Part shown: piece after piece, positions 7,430 through 16,418 of the stretch | Layout of the letters: every line of letters begins with the position of its first letter | How positions within the stretch are numbered: the stretch's first letter is position 1 | From: Fischerella sp. CENA71 | GTDB taxonomy: Bacteria > Cyanobacteriota > Cyanobacteriia > Cyanobacteriales > Nostocaceae | Reading direction: 5' to 3' | Length of the DNA stretch: 64,000 nt | Assembly (NCBI GenBank): GCA_024239075.1 | Contig: JANBVI010000078.1 | Span: forward strand, 169,084-233,083 | The notes under the pieces: model-generated | What the model saw: the letters and a program-made list of their open reading frames with translations, nothing else | Database searches by the model: none | Told to the model about the DNA's origin: nothing | Translations under genes and position numbers: made by a program

Positions 7430-10168
7430 CTAATCCTGCAAAACCAAACGATCGCGGTGGATTTGCAGTAGCTGGAATTCTCTGCCTGCCACTTGTTCTA
7501 GCATAAACAGAACTTGTTCTGGACGCAACAGTGTACCATCTGGACGACAACTACCTAGATAACGCAAACTAAATGCGGATGTTACGAGATTAGTAGTTTC
7601 CACTAATTCAAGTTCAAACAAGCGATCGCGCAGATTTACTAAATGAGTTTTACCTGACTTTGTTGTTTGCTCGTACCAAATCTCACTTTTTTGTTTAATT
7701 GTATCTACCCACTCTTGCCATTGTGCAGATGTTGATGAATCTGGTACAGCAATAGTGATTATATACTCGGCAGCTTCTAGGCCTTGGGTAGCAGCAGGAG
7801 CTTTTAAATCTAGCTCTACCACATCATATATAGGTATGTCACTAGGCAGTACCTGCGCCAATTTTTCTCGAAAAATATCCAGTTCTAGTGACTGAGTAAA
7901 CTCAAAATCGACAATTTCACCACTACTGGTAGCTCCTAAAGGCAAAGCCGAAGCCACCGAAATTCGTGGTGACGGATGATACCCACCAGTAAACGCAATT
8001 GGCAATCCGGCTCGTCGCATGGCTCGGTCAAACAAGCGCATCATATCTAGATGGCTGACCAAAGCCATATCACCGTGTTTTCCAAACCATACTCGTAGTC
8101 TCTGAACTTTAGTAGTATTTGGTACAAACTGTCCTGCGAATTCTGGGATTGATGGCGGGGGAATGACAATGTTATGACCAAAGTCTGTGCCGCAGACACC
8201 ACAGTGAGAGCAACCATCAAAAGAGCAATCAGGAACGATCGCAGCTTCTAAGGCACGTTTTAAGTCTTCTTGCAGCCACTTTTTCTCGATACCCGTGTCG
8301 ATATGATCCCAAGGTAAGGGTTTGTCGAGGGAAGGGAGAATGGATGACACGGAGACAGGATGACGCGGTGACGCGGAGAATCTATCAAAAGTACTCTCGG
8401 TGTCCCCACCGCCCCTAATCCCCACTCCCTGGCGGTCGTGGGGGCCCCGAGTTCCCCGTATCTCCGTGTCCTCTTTTTGGAACAAATTCCACTCGCCATT
8501 TTCTACTTGACGATATTTCCAACTGAGGCCAGCTTCAGCGATCGCCACTCCCCAAGCATTGTATGCACGCTCAATGCTGTCATACCAAGAATCCATACCT
8601 GCGCCTAATTCCCAGGCTCGACGCAAAACTTGACCGAGAGAGCGATCGCCTCTACCGATAAAATCTTCCATCGCCGATAGCCGCACATCGGTAAAGTTTA
8701 CCTTCACTCCTTTGATGCGGCGGAATTCTTGTTGGAGCAACTTTTGCTTGCGTCCAAACTCAGCAGTTGCAACGGAGTGCCATTGAAATGGGGTATGGGG
8801 CTTCGGGGTAAAGTTAGAAATTGTCAAATTGAACGCCAGTGGTTTTCTACCTTTGGCTCGACATTCGCGTTGTAACCAACGGACTGTTTCTGCAATACCC
8901 AAAACATCTGAATCGGTTTCACCAGGTAAACCAATCATGAAATATAACTTAATTTTATCCCAGCCTTGTTCCCAAGCTGTTTTTACACCCCGTAATAACT
9001 CTTCATTGGTTAAACCTTTATTGATAATATCTCGCATTCGTTGGGTTCCTGCCTCTGGAGCAAAGGTTAAACCACTTTGCCGCATTCCACCCAGGATGTT
9101 AGCGATATTTTCATCAAATCTGTCTACCCTTTGGCTGGGTAAGGAAAGAGAAATATTATCATTTTTGAGACGGTTTTTGATTTCCATTCCCACAGCTGGG
9201 AGGGACAAATAATCAGAACAACTCAGAGAAAGCAAAGAAAACTCATTGTAGCCAGTTTCCCGCATTCCCTTCTCAATTGCCGTCACCACCTTTTCTGGTT
9301 CCACATCTCGCGCTGGTCGAGTTAGCATTCCTGGTTGACAAAAGCGACAACCGCGAGTGCAACCACGTCGAATTTCAATCGTCAAACGATCATGGACTGT
9401 TTCAACGTAAGGAACCAACCCTATTGAATAGGCAGGAATGGGCGTTGCCACTCGCCGTAAAATTCGTTTGGGTACATCTGGATGATTGGGATGGACAGAT
9501 CCATCCACAGCCAGATCATAAAACTGAGGAACGTATACACCCGGTATTTGTGCCAAGTCCAGTAAAAGTTCTTGACGACTTAAACCTGCTTGTTTACCTT
9601 CTTCTAAAATTAAACCAATTTCTGGCAGAAGTTCTTCACCATCGCCCAAGGCAAAAAAGTCAAAGAAATCAGCATAGGGTTCTGGGTTAGATGTCGCCGT
9701 CTGTCCACCAGCAAAAATTAAAGGATAGGAAGAAATGCTCCCTTGTTCCCTTGTCCCTTCATTTCTTTCTTTCCAAGTCAAGGGAATACCAGCCAAGTCC
9801 AACATTTCTAAAATGTTGGTGGCGCCAAGTTCATAACTAAGGCTAAAGCCCAAAATATCAAATTCTGTCAGCGATCGCTTTGATTCAACAGCAAATAACG
9901 GTGTCTTGGTTGTCCGTAGTTTAGCCGATAGGTCTGGATTTGGTAAGTAAGCGCGATCGCACAACTGGCGTGGTTGGGCATTCAAGATGTTATAGAGAAT
10001 GACATGCCCCAGGTTAGAGGCTCCCACTTCGTATAATTCGGGATAAGTTAACACCCAGCGAATCACTGCCGTTTCCCACGGCTTGTGTATGGCTAGACGT
10101 TCATTACCCAGGTAACGAGCGGGTTTGACGATATCCGAGGTGATTAATTTTTCTACTGCAATAGCCAC
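7430..10168 (-). CDS. TIGR03960-family B12-binding radical SAM protein with fused TIGR03936 domain
   Basis: A 912-residue protein with a B12-binding-like N-terminal region, a radical SAM core whose 4Fe-4S motif is CTRGCRFC (about residues 271-278, in RRGCTRGCRFCQPG), and a C-terminal TIGR03936/DUF2344 domain starting near VQRLRVWFGKHGDMALVSHLD. This fusion is widespread in cyanobacteria and often next to rne, as here; in other bacteria the two parts are separate genes beside rng/rne. The reaction is not known. Residues about 562-614, in the linker between the halves, are a GC-rich repeat insertion that keeps the frame and looks foreign to the family. Confidence 0.92.
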   Translation of the reverse strand: MAIAVEKLITSDIVKPARYLGNERLAIHKPWETAVIRWVLTYPELYEVGASNLGHVILYNILNAQPRQLCDRAYLPNPDLSAKLRTTKTPLFAVESKRSLTEFDILGFSLSYELGATNILEMLDLAGIPLTWKERNEGTREQGSISSYPLIFAGGQTATSNPEPYADFFDFFALGDGEELLPEIGLILEEGKQAGLSRQELLLDLAQIPGVYVPQFYDLAVDGSVHPNHPDVPKRILRRVATPIPAYSIGLVPYVETVHDRLTIEIRRGCTRGCRFCQPGMLTRPARDVEPEKVVTAIEKGMRETGYNEFSLLSLSCSDYLSLPAVGMEIKNRLKNDNISLSLPSQRVDRFDENIANILGGMRQSGLTFAPEAGTQRMRDIINKGLTNEELLRGVKTAWEQGWDKIKLYFMIGLPGETDSDVLGIAETVRWLQRECRAKGRKPLAFNLTISNFTPKPHTPFQWHSVATAEFGRKQKLLQQEFRRIKGVKVNFTDVRLSAMEDFIGRGDRSLGQVLRRAWELGAGMDSWYDSIERAYNAWGVAIAEAGLSWKYRQVENGEWNLFQKEDTEIRGTRGPHDRQGVGIRGGGDTESTFDRFSASPRHPVSVSSILPSLDKPLPWDHIDTGIEKKWLQEDLKRALEAAIVPDCSFDGCSHCGVCGTDFGHNIVIPPPSIPEFAGQFVPNTTKVQRLRVWFGKHGDMALVSHLDMMRLFDRAMRRAGLPIAFTGGYHPSPRISVASALPLGATSSGEIVDFEFTQSLELDIFREKLAQVLPSDIPIYDVVELDLKAPAATQGLEAAEYIITIAVPDSSTSAQWQEWVDTIKQKSEIWYEQTTKSGKTHLVNLRDRLFELELVETTNLVTSAFSLRYLGSCRPDGTLLRPEQVLFMLEQVAGREFQLLQIHRDRLVLQD
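8321..8480. repeat. In-frame repeat insertion within the radical SAM gene
   Basis: This block of GACACGGAGACAGG- and CGCGGTGACGCGG-type units is translated as a linker containing SASPRHPVSVSSILPS. Bases 8410-8457 match the intergenic copy at 25399-25446 over 48 bp with about five differences, so it is a dispersed repeat and not native coding sequence. Reading frame is preserved. Confidence 0.85.
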
Positions 10169-10587
10169 TGTGCTATTTTTCTAGCGATTTCAAATAAATG
10201 ACTCTTACTCACCTCCAACATTAACATTGATTAGGCAGTTTCAGAGTGTTAATTAGTGTTTCAAAATTTTTTGATGTTAATCAACTCCAAGCTGAGTGAC
10301 AACTTACCTAAAGATACTACTTTATTTTTCAGATATCAGGAGTTACGCAAACAATAGGCGAAACTCTGATAATTAAAGTAGGGACAATACTCTGCGGGAA
10401 TCCGCTTTGCGTCTACATGATTTGTCCCTACAGCCTGTAGTACTGTATAATTCGCCGGGGATAAATCTAACTATGTTACGAAAAGTAAACATGCAGCAAA
10501 TCCTTGCCAATGACAAATGACGACCCCAACTAGTAGAGACGCGCTGTTTGAAGCATCTCTACAATTTGTGCCGACTTAACTTAAGTC
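10169..10587. other. Intergenic region with two small inverted repeats
   Basis: No gene seen. GTAGGGACAA (10378-10387) and TTGTCCCTAC (10422-10431) form the ends of a 54-bp palindromic element of a type common between cyanobacterial genes. The dispersed repeat copy B follows at 10518. Confidence 0.7.
10518..10576. repeat. Dispersed hairpin repeat, copy B (inverted relative to copy A)
   Basis: TGACGACCCCAACTAGTAGA, GACGCG, a diverged hairpin arm, CATCTCTAC, then TTTGTGCCGACT. It is the reverse complement of 2109-2166 along most of its length, with differences in the loop arm. It lies 11 bp beyond the STAS gene's stop codon. Confidence 0.8.
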
Positions 10588-10890
10588 TTAAGATATTTCA
10601 AAAACTTGATCAAGTTGAGTCAGTTCAAAAACAATTCTGATAGATGGGGAAACCGAGCAAAGGCTAAATTGCCTTCCTAAGTCTTGAGCAAATTTGAGTG
10701 CAGACACTAGCGCCATTAAACCAGCACTATCTAATGCTTCTACTTGCTCCAAATCTACTAGTAATTTAGTATTTGTGTTTTGTGCGAGTGCTTTTGTTAA
10801 ATCTTGTTGAAATTTTAGAGCATTAGCAGCATTTAAACTACCTTGAGGACGAATCACCGTAATTGTTGGATTTTTAAGCAGCGCTTGCAT
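10588..10890 (-). CDS. STAS-domain anti-sigma-factor antagonist-like protein
   Basis: A 100-residue single STAS domain. It has the family pattern TVIRPQGSLNAANALKFQQDL, LLVDLEQVEALDSAGLMALVSAL and a C-terminal VFELTQLDQVFEI. The serine in DSAGLMAL (about residue 65) is at the position phosphorylated in SpoIIAA/RsbV-type antagonists. No partner kinase or phosphatase gene is adjacent, so its regulatory circuit cannot be inferred. It is followed by dispersed repeat B. Confidence 0.88.
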   Translation of the reverse strand: MQALLKNPTITVIRPQGSLNAANALKFQQDLTKALAQNTNTKLLVDLEQVEALDSAGLMALVSALKFAQDLGRQFSLCSVSPSIRIVFELTQLDQVFEIS

Positions 10891-11331
10891 AATAGCATCC
10901 TACTAAATGTAAAGTTTTTCAATAATTAAAGATAGATGTATTTGACCATATACTCTTTCTGCTTACATCGACCATGCGTATTACTTCTCTTAGCCGAATC
11001 TTTATTGCTTTGCTATATCTATTTAAAGATTGTCAGAAACACAGAAAAATGTATTTAAGTATACTTTTGTTACAATAAAGATTAAATATATTGCTTGCCA
11101 TACCAACTAGTTTTTAGTTAGTTATTACTTAAATTTGGTGAATGCAAAAACACTAAGGCAATGATCTATATCCTGACTTCACTTCAACAATGTCATAGAT
11201 AGAGGAGGCGATCGCAAATCAAATCACCCATAGCTTGTGATTCAGATCACTATTAACACAAGTGCTAGATCACATTTTATACAAAATTGCGACTGGGATA
11301 ATAACTATATAAAGAAAATGGTTAATTAGGT
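10891..11331. other. Intergenic region between divergent genes
   Basis: No gene seen in this 441-bp AT-rich stretch separating the STAS gene from the small gene at 11332. It should contain promoters for both. The only clear motif is the CRP-like box at 11236-11251. Confidence 0.6.
11236..11251 (+). promoter_or_regulatory. CRP/cAMP-receptor-type box
   Basis: TGTGATTCAGATCACT fits TGTGA-N6-TCACA with one mismatch, the site type of SYCRP1 and AnCrpA. A -10-like TATACA is at 11278-11283, about 27 bp downstream, close to class II activator spacing, and the small gene starts at 11332. A CyaC-type cyclase is encoded at 21-24.7 kb. Confidence 0.5.
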
Positions 11332-11526
11332 ATGAAAACTAGATATATCATTCGTCAACTAGTAGAAAAAGCCCTTTTGATTAAAAAATTAACTCCTGAA
11401 ATAGAAAATGAAATTAACTCAGAACTAACACAAATGGGTTACATCTCTGACATTGATTATGAAGCCTTAGAATTATTGATGGCAGAAATGGATGCTGGTC
11501 GAATTCAATTAGTTCCCAACATCTAA
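11332..11526 (+). CDS. Small acidic hypothetical protein
   Basis: A 64-residue protein that I do not recognise. It is largely predicted helical with many Glu residues (KLTPEIENEINSELTQMG, then EALELLMAEMDAGRIQLVP), has no membrane helix or signal peptide, and resembles many short cytosolic cyanobacterial proteins. Upstream are a plausible promoter and CRP-type box. The start is preceded only by a weak AGG. Function unknown; the composition and isolated promoter suggest a real gene. Confidence 0.65.
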   Translation: MKTRYIIRQLVEKALLIKKLTPEIENEINSELTQMGYISDIDYEALELLMAEMDAGRIQLVPNI

Positions 11527-11722
11527 ATTAATACTTAGAAATTAAGTTATTTATTACACTGAATTATTTAGTTCTCACACTTAATCAAGCTAAACAATTT
11601 TGTGACAGAAACTTGATTACAGTAAGCTTGCCATCTTAAATAATACGACTACTCATATTTTGTGATATCTCAAAATAAAATATTGTGATTTCAAATATTT
11701 AAATACAAATTACGGTGGCTCA

Positions 11723-12085
11723 CTAGCCTGTAGATTGTTTCTTATATGCTTGCCAAACTTCATGAATAAACTGATGAAGTAGCTGTTTAGTAGGGGAGTC
11801 TATTTCGGGTTTTGGTTCTTTTGCTAAGACTTGACTCAAGATGGAAATGACTTCTGTATCTAAAGCTGGTTGAAATAAATCCAATGGCCAAAGTAAATCG
11901 GAAGCCTCTCGTAAATCATTTATCAGTGGAGGTTCCGAAGATTTTACCAATAATAGCAAAGGACGTACCCAACACAAATGACGGGAAATCACAACTTGAA
12001 TAACTTCTGCATATAGCTTAGTGTCATCATGCTCTAAAGATACTATTTGGCCTGGTTGAAAATTCAGTGTAATCTCCATATTCAT
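11723..12085 (-). CDS. Hypothetical protein, 120 aa
   Basis: I do not recognise a domain with a known function. The N-terminal half is beta-rich (ITLNFQPGQIVSLEHDDTKLYAEVIQVV, then CWVRPLLLLV), and the C-terminal half is helical (TEVISILSQVLAKEPKPEIDS, LLHQFIHEVWQAYKKQ). It is soluble, with no signal peptide. The layout, with VSLEHDDTKLYAEVIQ followed by the arginine-containing strand, resembles small cyanobacterial proteins of unknown function. MEITLNF, two codons in, is an alternative start. Confidence 0.6.
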   Translation of the reverse strand: MNMEITLNFQPGQIVSLEHDDTKLYAEVIQVVISRHLCWVRPLLLLVKSSEPPLINDLREASDLLWPLDLFQPALDTEVISILSQVLAKEPKPEIDSPTKQLLHQFIHEVWQAYKKQSTG

Positions 12086-12465
12086 ATAGCTTTGGCAGTG
12101 GCATTAATTTTGCTGCTGCTGTTTCCATTTTAAAAGCTAGCAGAATCAATAGCAATCTGAGTATTGGCGATCGCCTATATGAAGAACAAGGGGGACTTAT
12201 CAATTAAAAATTAAAAATTAAAAATTATGCCCGATGACGCTACTAGGTGCGACAACGGGGGCTTTGGGGTGGGAAACCCTCCAACACAGTGGCTCCCCAA
12301 TACCCATTGACTCTTGACAATTGTCAATGGTCAATTGACCATTGACAAATGACCAACAACCTTTTTGGTGCTATACAATAATTCATAAGTAACTGTAAAG
12401 CTAACTCTAGTAAGCAAACTCTAGAAAAAACTTGTTGTAGTAAATTATCAGCAGAGCAAGCAGCC
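12086..12465. other. Intergenic region with tandem heptads
   Basis: No gene seen. It contains AATTAAA heptads (12202-12226), a GC-rich segment (12230-12300) and TCAATGG/CCATTGA inverted heptads (about 12319-12357), all typical filler of filamentous cyanobacteria. The clpS promoter must lie in the last 100 bp. Confidence 0.6.
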
Positions 12466-12747
12466 GTGTCAGTCGAAACCAAACAGAAGCCTTCTACTTC
12501 CAGAAAACTAGCGCCTCAATATCGCGTTTTGCTCCATAACGACGACTACAACACTATGGAGTATGTGGTGCAGGTTCTATTAACTACGGTAGCCAGCCTT
12601 ACTCAACCACAGGCTGTTAGCATCATGATGGAAGCCCATAGCAATGGTATTGCTTTAGTTATTACTTGTGCTCAGGAGCCTGCTGAGTTTTATTGTGAGA
12701 CTTTAAAAAATCATGGTTTGATTAGTACAATTGAACCAGAAGAATAA
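12466..12747 (+). CDS. clpS: ATP-dependent Clp protease adaptor ClpS
   Basis: Adaptor that brings N-degron substrates to ClpC/ClpP. The 93 residues contain the family core YRVLLHNDDYNTMEYVVQVL (the NDD motif contacts substrate N-termini), then VSIMMEAHSNGIALVITCAQEPAEFYCETLKNHGL cut here as MMEAHSNGIALV and AEFYCETLKNHGL. Start is GTG. Length and motif fit ClpS1 of cyanobacteria. Upstream and downstream spacers suggest a monocistronic gene. Confidence 0.94.
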   Translation: MSVETKQKPSTSRKLAPQYRVLLHNDDYNTMEYVVQVLLTTVASLTQPQAVSIMMEAHSNGIALVITCAQEPAEFYCETLKNHGLISTIEPEE

Positions 12748-12882
12748 ATCAGTGAGCAGTTATCAGTAAAGAGTTATTAATGAGCAGTTCACTCACTCAC
12801 AAATTTTAAAACCAAGTTGGTCTATAAGTGAGAATATTTTTGATAAACTAGCTGAAATTCTTAAAATTCTAGCCAGTTTGGT

Positions 12883-13749
12883 ATGAAAATAAACCTTGCT
12901 CTTTTAGCCCAGCGTTCTGTGTTTATCAGGCTGGGTTGTTTTATTCTAATTTTATTAGTGCTGTGGTTGCCTTTTGCCATACCAATATATTTATTAGTAC
13001 CCGATAGTAATTTAGTAACTATTTTAACAATGGTACTACTATATATAGAATTGATTTTTTTACTCAGAATATGGGGTAAGCAAGTTTATAAACAACCTCA
13101 AATTTTCCAGCACTACGGTTTACAGTTTACGCGATTAAACGGCGTAGATTTACTACAAGGATTAGCGATAGGATTAATTAGCGTTTTAATTTTATTTGGT
13201 TTAGAAGGGTTGTTTGGGTTTTTGGTGTGGCAACAACCCAAAGTTTTTTTATTAAAAATAGTATTAGAAGGTTCTCTTACAGGTTTGGGTATTGGGTTTG
13301 CCGAAGAATTATTATTTCGAGGCTGGTTGTTAGATGAATTGCAGCGAGACTATTCTCCCCGTGTGGCACTTTGGGCAAGTGCAATAATTTATGGAGTATC
13401 GCATTTTATTAAACCTTTGGAAGCGATTATTCACACATTGCCACAACTTCCGACTTTAGTGCTGCTGGGGTTGACGCAGGTATGGGGAAAGCGCTGGCGA
13501 CGGGGGCGTTTGGGATTACCTATTGGTTTACATATGGGTATAGTTTGGTGTTATTACATCGTTAATATTGGCGGGTTAATTGAATATACGAATCGGGTTC
13601 CTGATTGGGTGACAGGGGTAAATAAAAATCCTTTGATGGGATTAATGGGATTAGTATTAATGGGCGTGTTGGCTTTGTGGATGAGGAGAAAAGCCTCCAC
13701 ATTTACCATAGATGGATCTAAAAATGCAAAATTCAATATCAAAAATTGA
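12883..13749 (+). CDS. CPBP-family intramembrane glutamic endopeptidase
   Basis: A 288-residue polytopic membrane protein (six or more hydrophobic segments) of the CAAX-protease/bacteriocin-processing (Abi, PF02517) family. Motif 1 is EELLFRG (about residues 142-148, catalytic glutamates and arginine), motif 2 YGVSHF supplies the conserved histidine, and motif 3 is the HMGIVW helix. The substrate is unknown. The last residues (STFTIDGSKNAKFNIKN) are hydrophilic, and its end overlaps the convergent kinase remnant by 11 bp, so the tail may have been changed by the rearrangement there. Confidence 0.88.
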   Translation: MKINLALLAQRSVFIRLGCFILILLVLWLPFAIPIYLLVPDSNLVTILTMVLLYIELIFLLRIWGKQVYKQPQIFQHYGLQFTRLNGVDLLQGLAIGLISVLILFGLEGLFGFLVWQQPKVFLLKIVLEGSLTGLGIGFAEELLFRGWLLDELQRDYSPRVALWASAIIYGVSHFIKPLEAIIHTLPQLPTLVLLGLTQVWGKRWRRGRLGLPIGLHMGIVWCYYIVNIGGLIEYTNRVPDWVTGVNKNPLMGLMGLVLMGVLALWMRRKASTFTIDGSKNAKFNIKN

Positions 13750-13960
13750 AAATATATGTAAATTTGGGATCACGATTAGCTTGTTCGCTTGGCATATAGC
13801 CAGCAGTCCCGATCACAATAGTAGACCTGATTTTGACTACACATTGGGCATAAGTGGGTAAATCCATATCTTTTGCCAAATAAGTGTCAGCAAATCCACC
13901 ACTTCCCAATTGTTGGACTATCTGGTAGTGATTACGCAAGATTGTTCCATTGACCAGCAT
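13739..13960 (-). pseudogene. Internally deleted Ser/Thr protein kinase remnant
   Basis: The 73-residue reading frame begins like a cyanobacterial Hanks-type kinase (LRNHYQIVQQLGSGGFADTYLAKD, with the glycine loop; CVVK resembles the beta-3 lysine strand). It then jumps to STIVIGTAGYMPSEQANRDPKF, the activation-loop/APE region that normally lies about 130 residues later, and stops after TYIFNF. The catalytic loop and DFG are missing, as is the C-lobe. This is a deleted, truncated remnant and cannot be an active kinase. Confidence 0.85.
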
Positions 13961-14061
13961 AAGGTTGAATCAGTAGGGCTAAACACTAATCTCATTGTGT
14001 TAATCAACATCAATGCTCAACCGTTTAATTACTGGAAAAATAATATTTTAGTTACTTTTGT

Positions 14062-14700
14062 TTACGATGCAACTTCAGCTATTGTCCCTAACAAACAAGC
14101 CCGATCTAAATTTACTCCATTTAAATTCGCCCCTTCTAACTCTGCACACAGTAAATTTGCACTTGTCAAATTTGCCCCTGACAGATTAGCTTCTCTCATA
14201 TCTGCTTCTTCTAAATTGGCTTCACTCAACAACGCTCCTTGCAAATCTGCACGGCTTAAGTCTGCGCCTTTGAGATTCGCCCCCGTCAGGTTAGCACCTC
14301 GCAAGTCAGCACCCCGGAAATCTACTCCTTGTAAGTTGACATTCATTAAATTTGCACCACTCAAGAAAGCACCAGCAAAAGACACTTCACTCAGTCTCGC
14401 CCCCATTAAATTAGCACCACGTAAATTGCTACCCCTTAAGTCAGCACCTGTCAAATCTGCTTGCATCAAGTTTGCGCCCATCAAATTCGCCCGCAAATTA
14501 GTTGCTTGTAGGTTTGCTCCCATCAAATTCGCACCCTCCAAATGCCCACCTTCAAGTTTAGAAGCAGCGAAATTTGTACCCACAAGAGTAGCACCAGCAA
14601 AATTAATGCGGTTTAAATCCAAATTTGATAAATCCTCATCTTCTAAATTAGCTCCTGCTAAGTGCTTAACTTTTCCCGATTTAATAGCTTCTATATTCAT
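14062..14700 (-). CDS. Pentapeptide-repeat protein
   Basis: A 212-residue protein made almost wholly of A(D/N)LXX pentapeptides (from about residue 17 to 205: LEDEDLSNLDLNRINFAGA, then GANLMGANLQATNLRANLMG and so on), predicting a right-handed quadrilateral beta-helix. There is no signal peptide or membrane segment, so it is probably cytosolic. One repeat is irregular (ATNLRANLMGANLMQ, a short unit). Such proteins abound in cyanobacteria and mostly lack an assigned role. Pentapeptides are often fused to kinases in this phylum, and a kinase remnant lies 100 bp downstream on the same strand. Confidence 0.92.
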   Translation of the reverse strand: MNIEAIKSGKVKHLAGANLEDEDLSNLDLNRINFAGATLVGTNFAASKLEGGHLEGANLMGANLQATNLRANLMGANLMQADLTGADLRGSNLRGANLMGARLSEVSFAGAFLSGANLMNVNLQGVDFRGADLRGANLTGANLKGADLSRADLQGALLSEANLEEADMREANLSGANLTSANLLCAELEGANLNGVNLDRACLLGTIAEVAS

Positions 14701-14852
14701 AAAACCTATAAAAAATTTCTTTGTGATCTACCCTAGCTGGAAGCCGCTAACATGTCTATGTGTCCTAACCTAGTGGGTAGAACGCAAAGCACGCAAAGAA
14801 AAAAGAGTTCAAAAAAATTTTGCGTAAATCCTAGTTAAGCTAAAAAACATAG

Positions 14853-16253
14853 TTAACGGATACGTAAATTCGGATTTCTTTCAACACTAGTCTTGGTTTC
14901 GCTATCGAGTCGAGAATCCAGTAACCACATACCAACACTGAGTTTGGGTGTAATTATGGGTAACTCTAGTCCTTGTTGTAAACCCATGACTAATAGTGTC
15001 AAAGTATCTATCAGTTTTGGATCAAACCGTTGTGATTGTTGTTTGCATTCTTCTAAAGCTTGATTAATTATTTCTTCACGACTCAATTGAGATGATTGTT
15101 TTTGATGCACTCGCCACTGAAATTCAACAATCAGTGCCAAAATTCTCGATTCTAGAGGAATTTCATCCCCAGCTAATCCCGCAGGTTCACCAGTTCCATC
15201 CCAATACTCGGTTTGGTGAGTAATAATTTGTGCTACCGCTCGTAGTCGTGGCATAGTTCGCAGTACCTGCGCTCCTGGTACAAGAGAACAAGTTAAAGGA
15301 CAACTGGGTGCATCTTCTTGGTAATAAGTAGTTGTACTGGGAGTCAGTACGCTTTCGACTCTTTGCAATGGATCTAAACGGTGTAGCAATCCAGCCAGTC
15401 GCAATCTTTTGATCTGCCATGCGGGCAAATCCAAAAGTTGTCCCATTGTTTCTACGAGCGTCACGACTTCTGCTGCTGCCATGGGATTAGTAATATCAGC
15501 AGCATCTATAATTTGTGCCATCCGCAAAAATGCCTGGATTTCATTGGAAACTAAGTTAGTATCTAAAGCTTGGTGGCGGATGTTTGTGGGAACAGATATG
15601 TTTTCTTGTCCGGTTTGCAGGTAATCAACGACGCGGGAAACTACCGCACTCAATTCTTCTGGTGTAGCCAAGCTAGGTTGAATGCTATCTTGATAGGCAG
15701 TCAGTTTTGCTGCTAATTCTGGGTTGTAGCGTTGAATATGAGCGATCGCCAATGTAGCTGTTTCTTTGACTAATTCTGGTTCAAATGTCCACAAGCCGTA
15801 AAATTTTCGTTCTAAGTCCGACGCAGGCAATCCAGAAGCACCATAATCAGTCTCTGATAATTCTTGACAAATTACCATAGCTGTGTATCTTGGTGATAGG
15901 ATAATCAAGTGCCATTCCTGAGCCACTGGGTCAGCTGGATCTAAAGCAACTAAGTTAACATTCGGTAATTGACTGGTAGGATGTTCTGTCCAGCCAGTAT
16001 CCGGATCTGCCATGATCGCTATGTGACCGGATTTTTTAGCGATGTCTGCATATCGTTCGGCTTCTTGAAGATACCATTTTCCCTGTTCAAAGGCAGTAAT
16101 TACCAAGGGTGAGGTGACATCATTCAGTATATGGTCTTCTAGGGCATGACACAGAGCGACTAAGGTATTTTTATAGTACACTCCGAATCTAATTGGTCTT
16201 TTGCTATGGCGATGAGCTATTTCCAGTTGTTGGAGTATGGAGCCTTGTAACAT
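14853..16253 (-). CDS. DICT sensory domain protein with HD-like C-terminal domain
   Basis: A 466-residue soluble protein. The N-terminal 130 residues match the DICT sensor domain found with diguanylate cyclases and two-component proteins (FGVYYKNTLVALCHALEDHIL, LVITAFEQGKWYLQEAERYAD, HLIILSPRYTAMVICQEL). After a helical linker, residues about 230-430 resemble an HD/HD-GYP domain (RLRLAGLLHRLDP; ITHQTEYWDGTGEPAGLAGDEI cut as THQTEYWDGTGEPAGL; IPLESRILALIVEF). The first HD metal-ligand pair appears replaced (LLHRLDP), so phosphodiesterase activity is uncertain. Confidence 0.85.
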   Translation of the reverse strand: MLQGSILQQLEIAHRHSKRPIRFGVYYKNTLVALCHALEDHILNDVTSPLVITAFEQGKWYLQEAERYADIAKKSGHIAIMADPDTGWTEHPTSQLPNVNLVALDPADPVAQEWHLIILSPRYTAMVICQELSETDYGASGLPASDLERKFYGLWTFEPELVKETATLAIAHIQRYNPELAAKLTAYQDSIQPSLATPEELSAVVSRVVDYLQTGQENISVPTNIRHQALDTNLVSNEIQAFLRMAQIIDAADITNPMAAAEVVTLVETMGQLLDLPAWQIKRLRLAGLLHRLDPLQRVESVLTPSTTTYYQEDAPSCPLTCSLVPGAQVLRTMPRLRAVAQIITHQTEYWDGTGEPAGLAGDEIPLESRILALIVEFQWRVHQKQSSQLSREEIINQALEECKQQSQRFDPKLIDTLTLLVMGLQQGLELPIITPKLSVGMWLLDSRLDSETKTSVERNPNLRIR

Positions 16254-16418
16254 GGGGTTTTTGTTAAATGAACCGCACAGGTGTAGGAAATATAAATTTA
16301 ATTTATGCTTCTGATTATTTAGTTTACTTTGGAAAACATGAGTAAAGGTAAAAGGAGAAAGGAAAATCTCTTTGGCCTTTTACCATTACCGTTAATTCTG
16401 ACTAACGATAGTTAGTTT

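Noticed and set aside
14062-14773. Plus-strand long frame rich in KFAP/KSAP
   Set aside because: Mirror image of the pentapeptide repeat gene on the minus strand.
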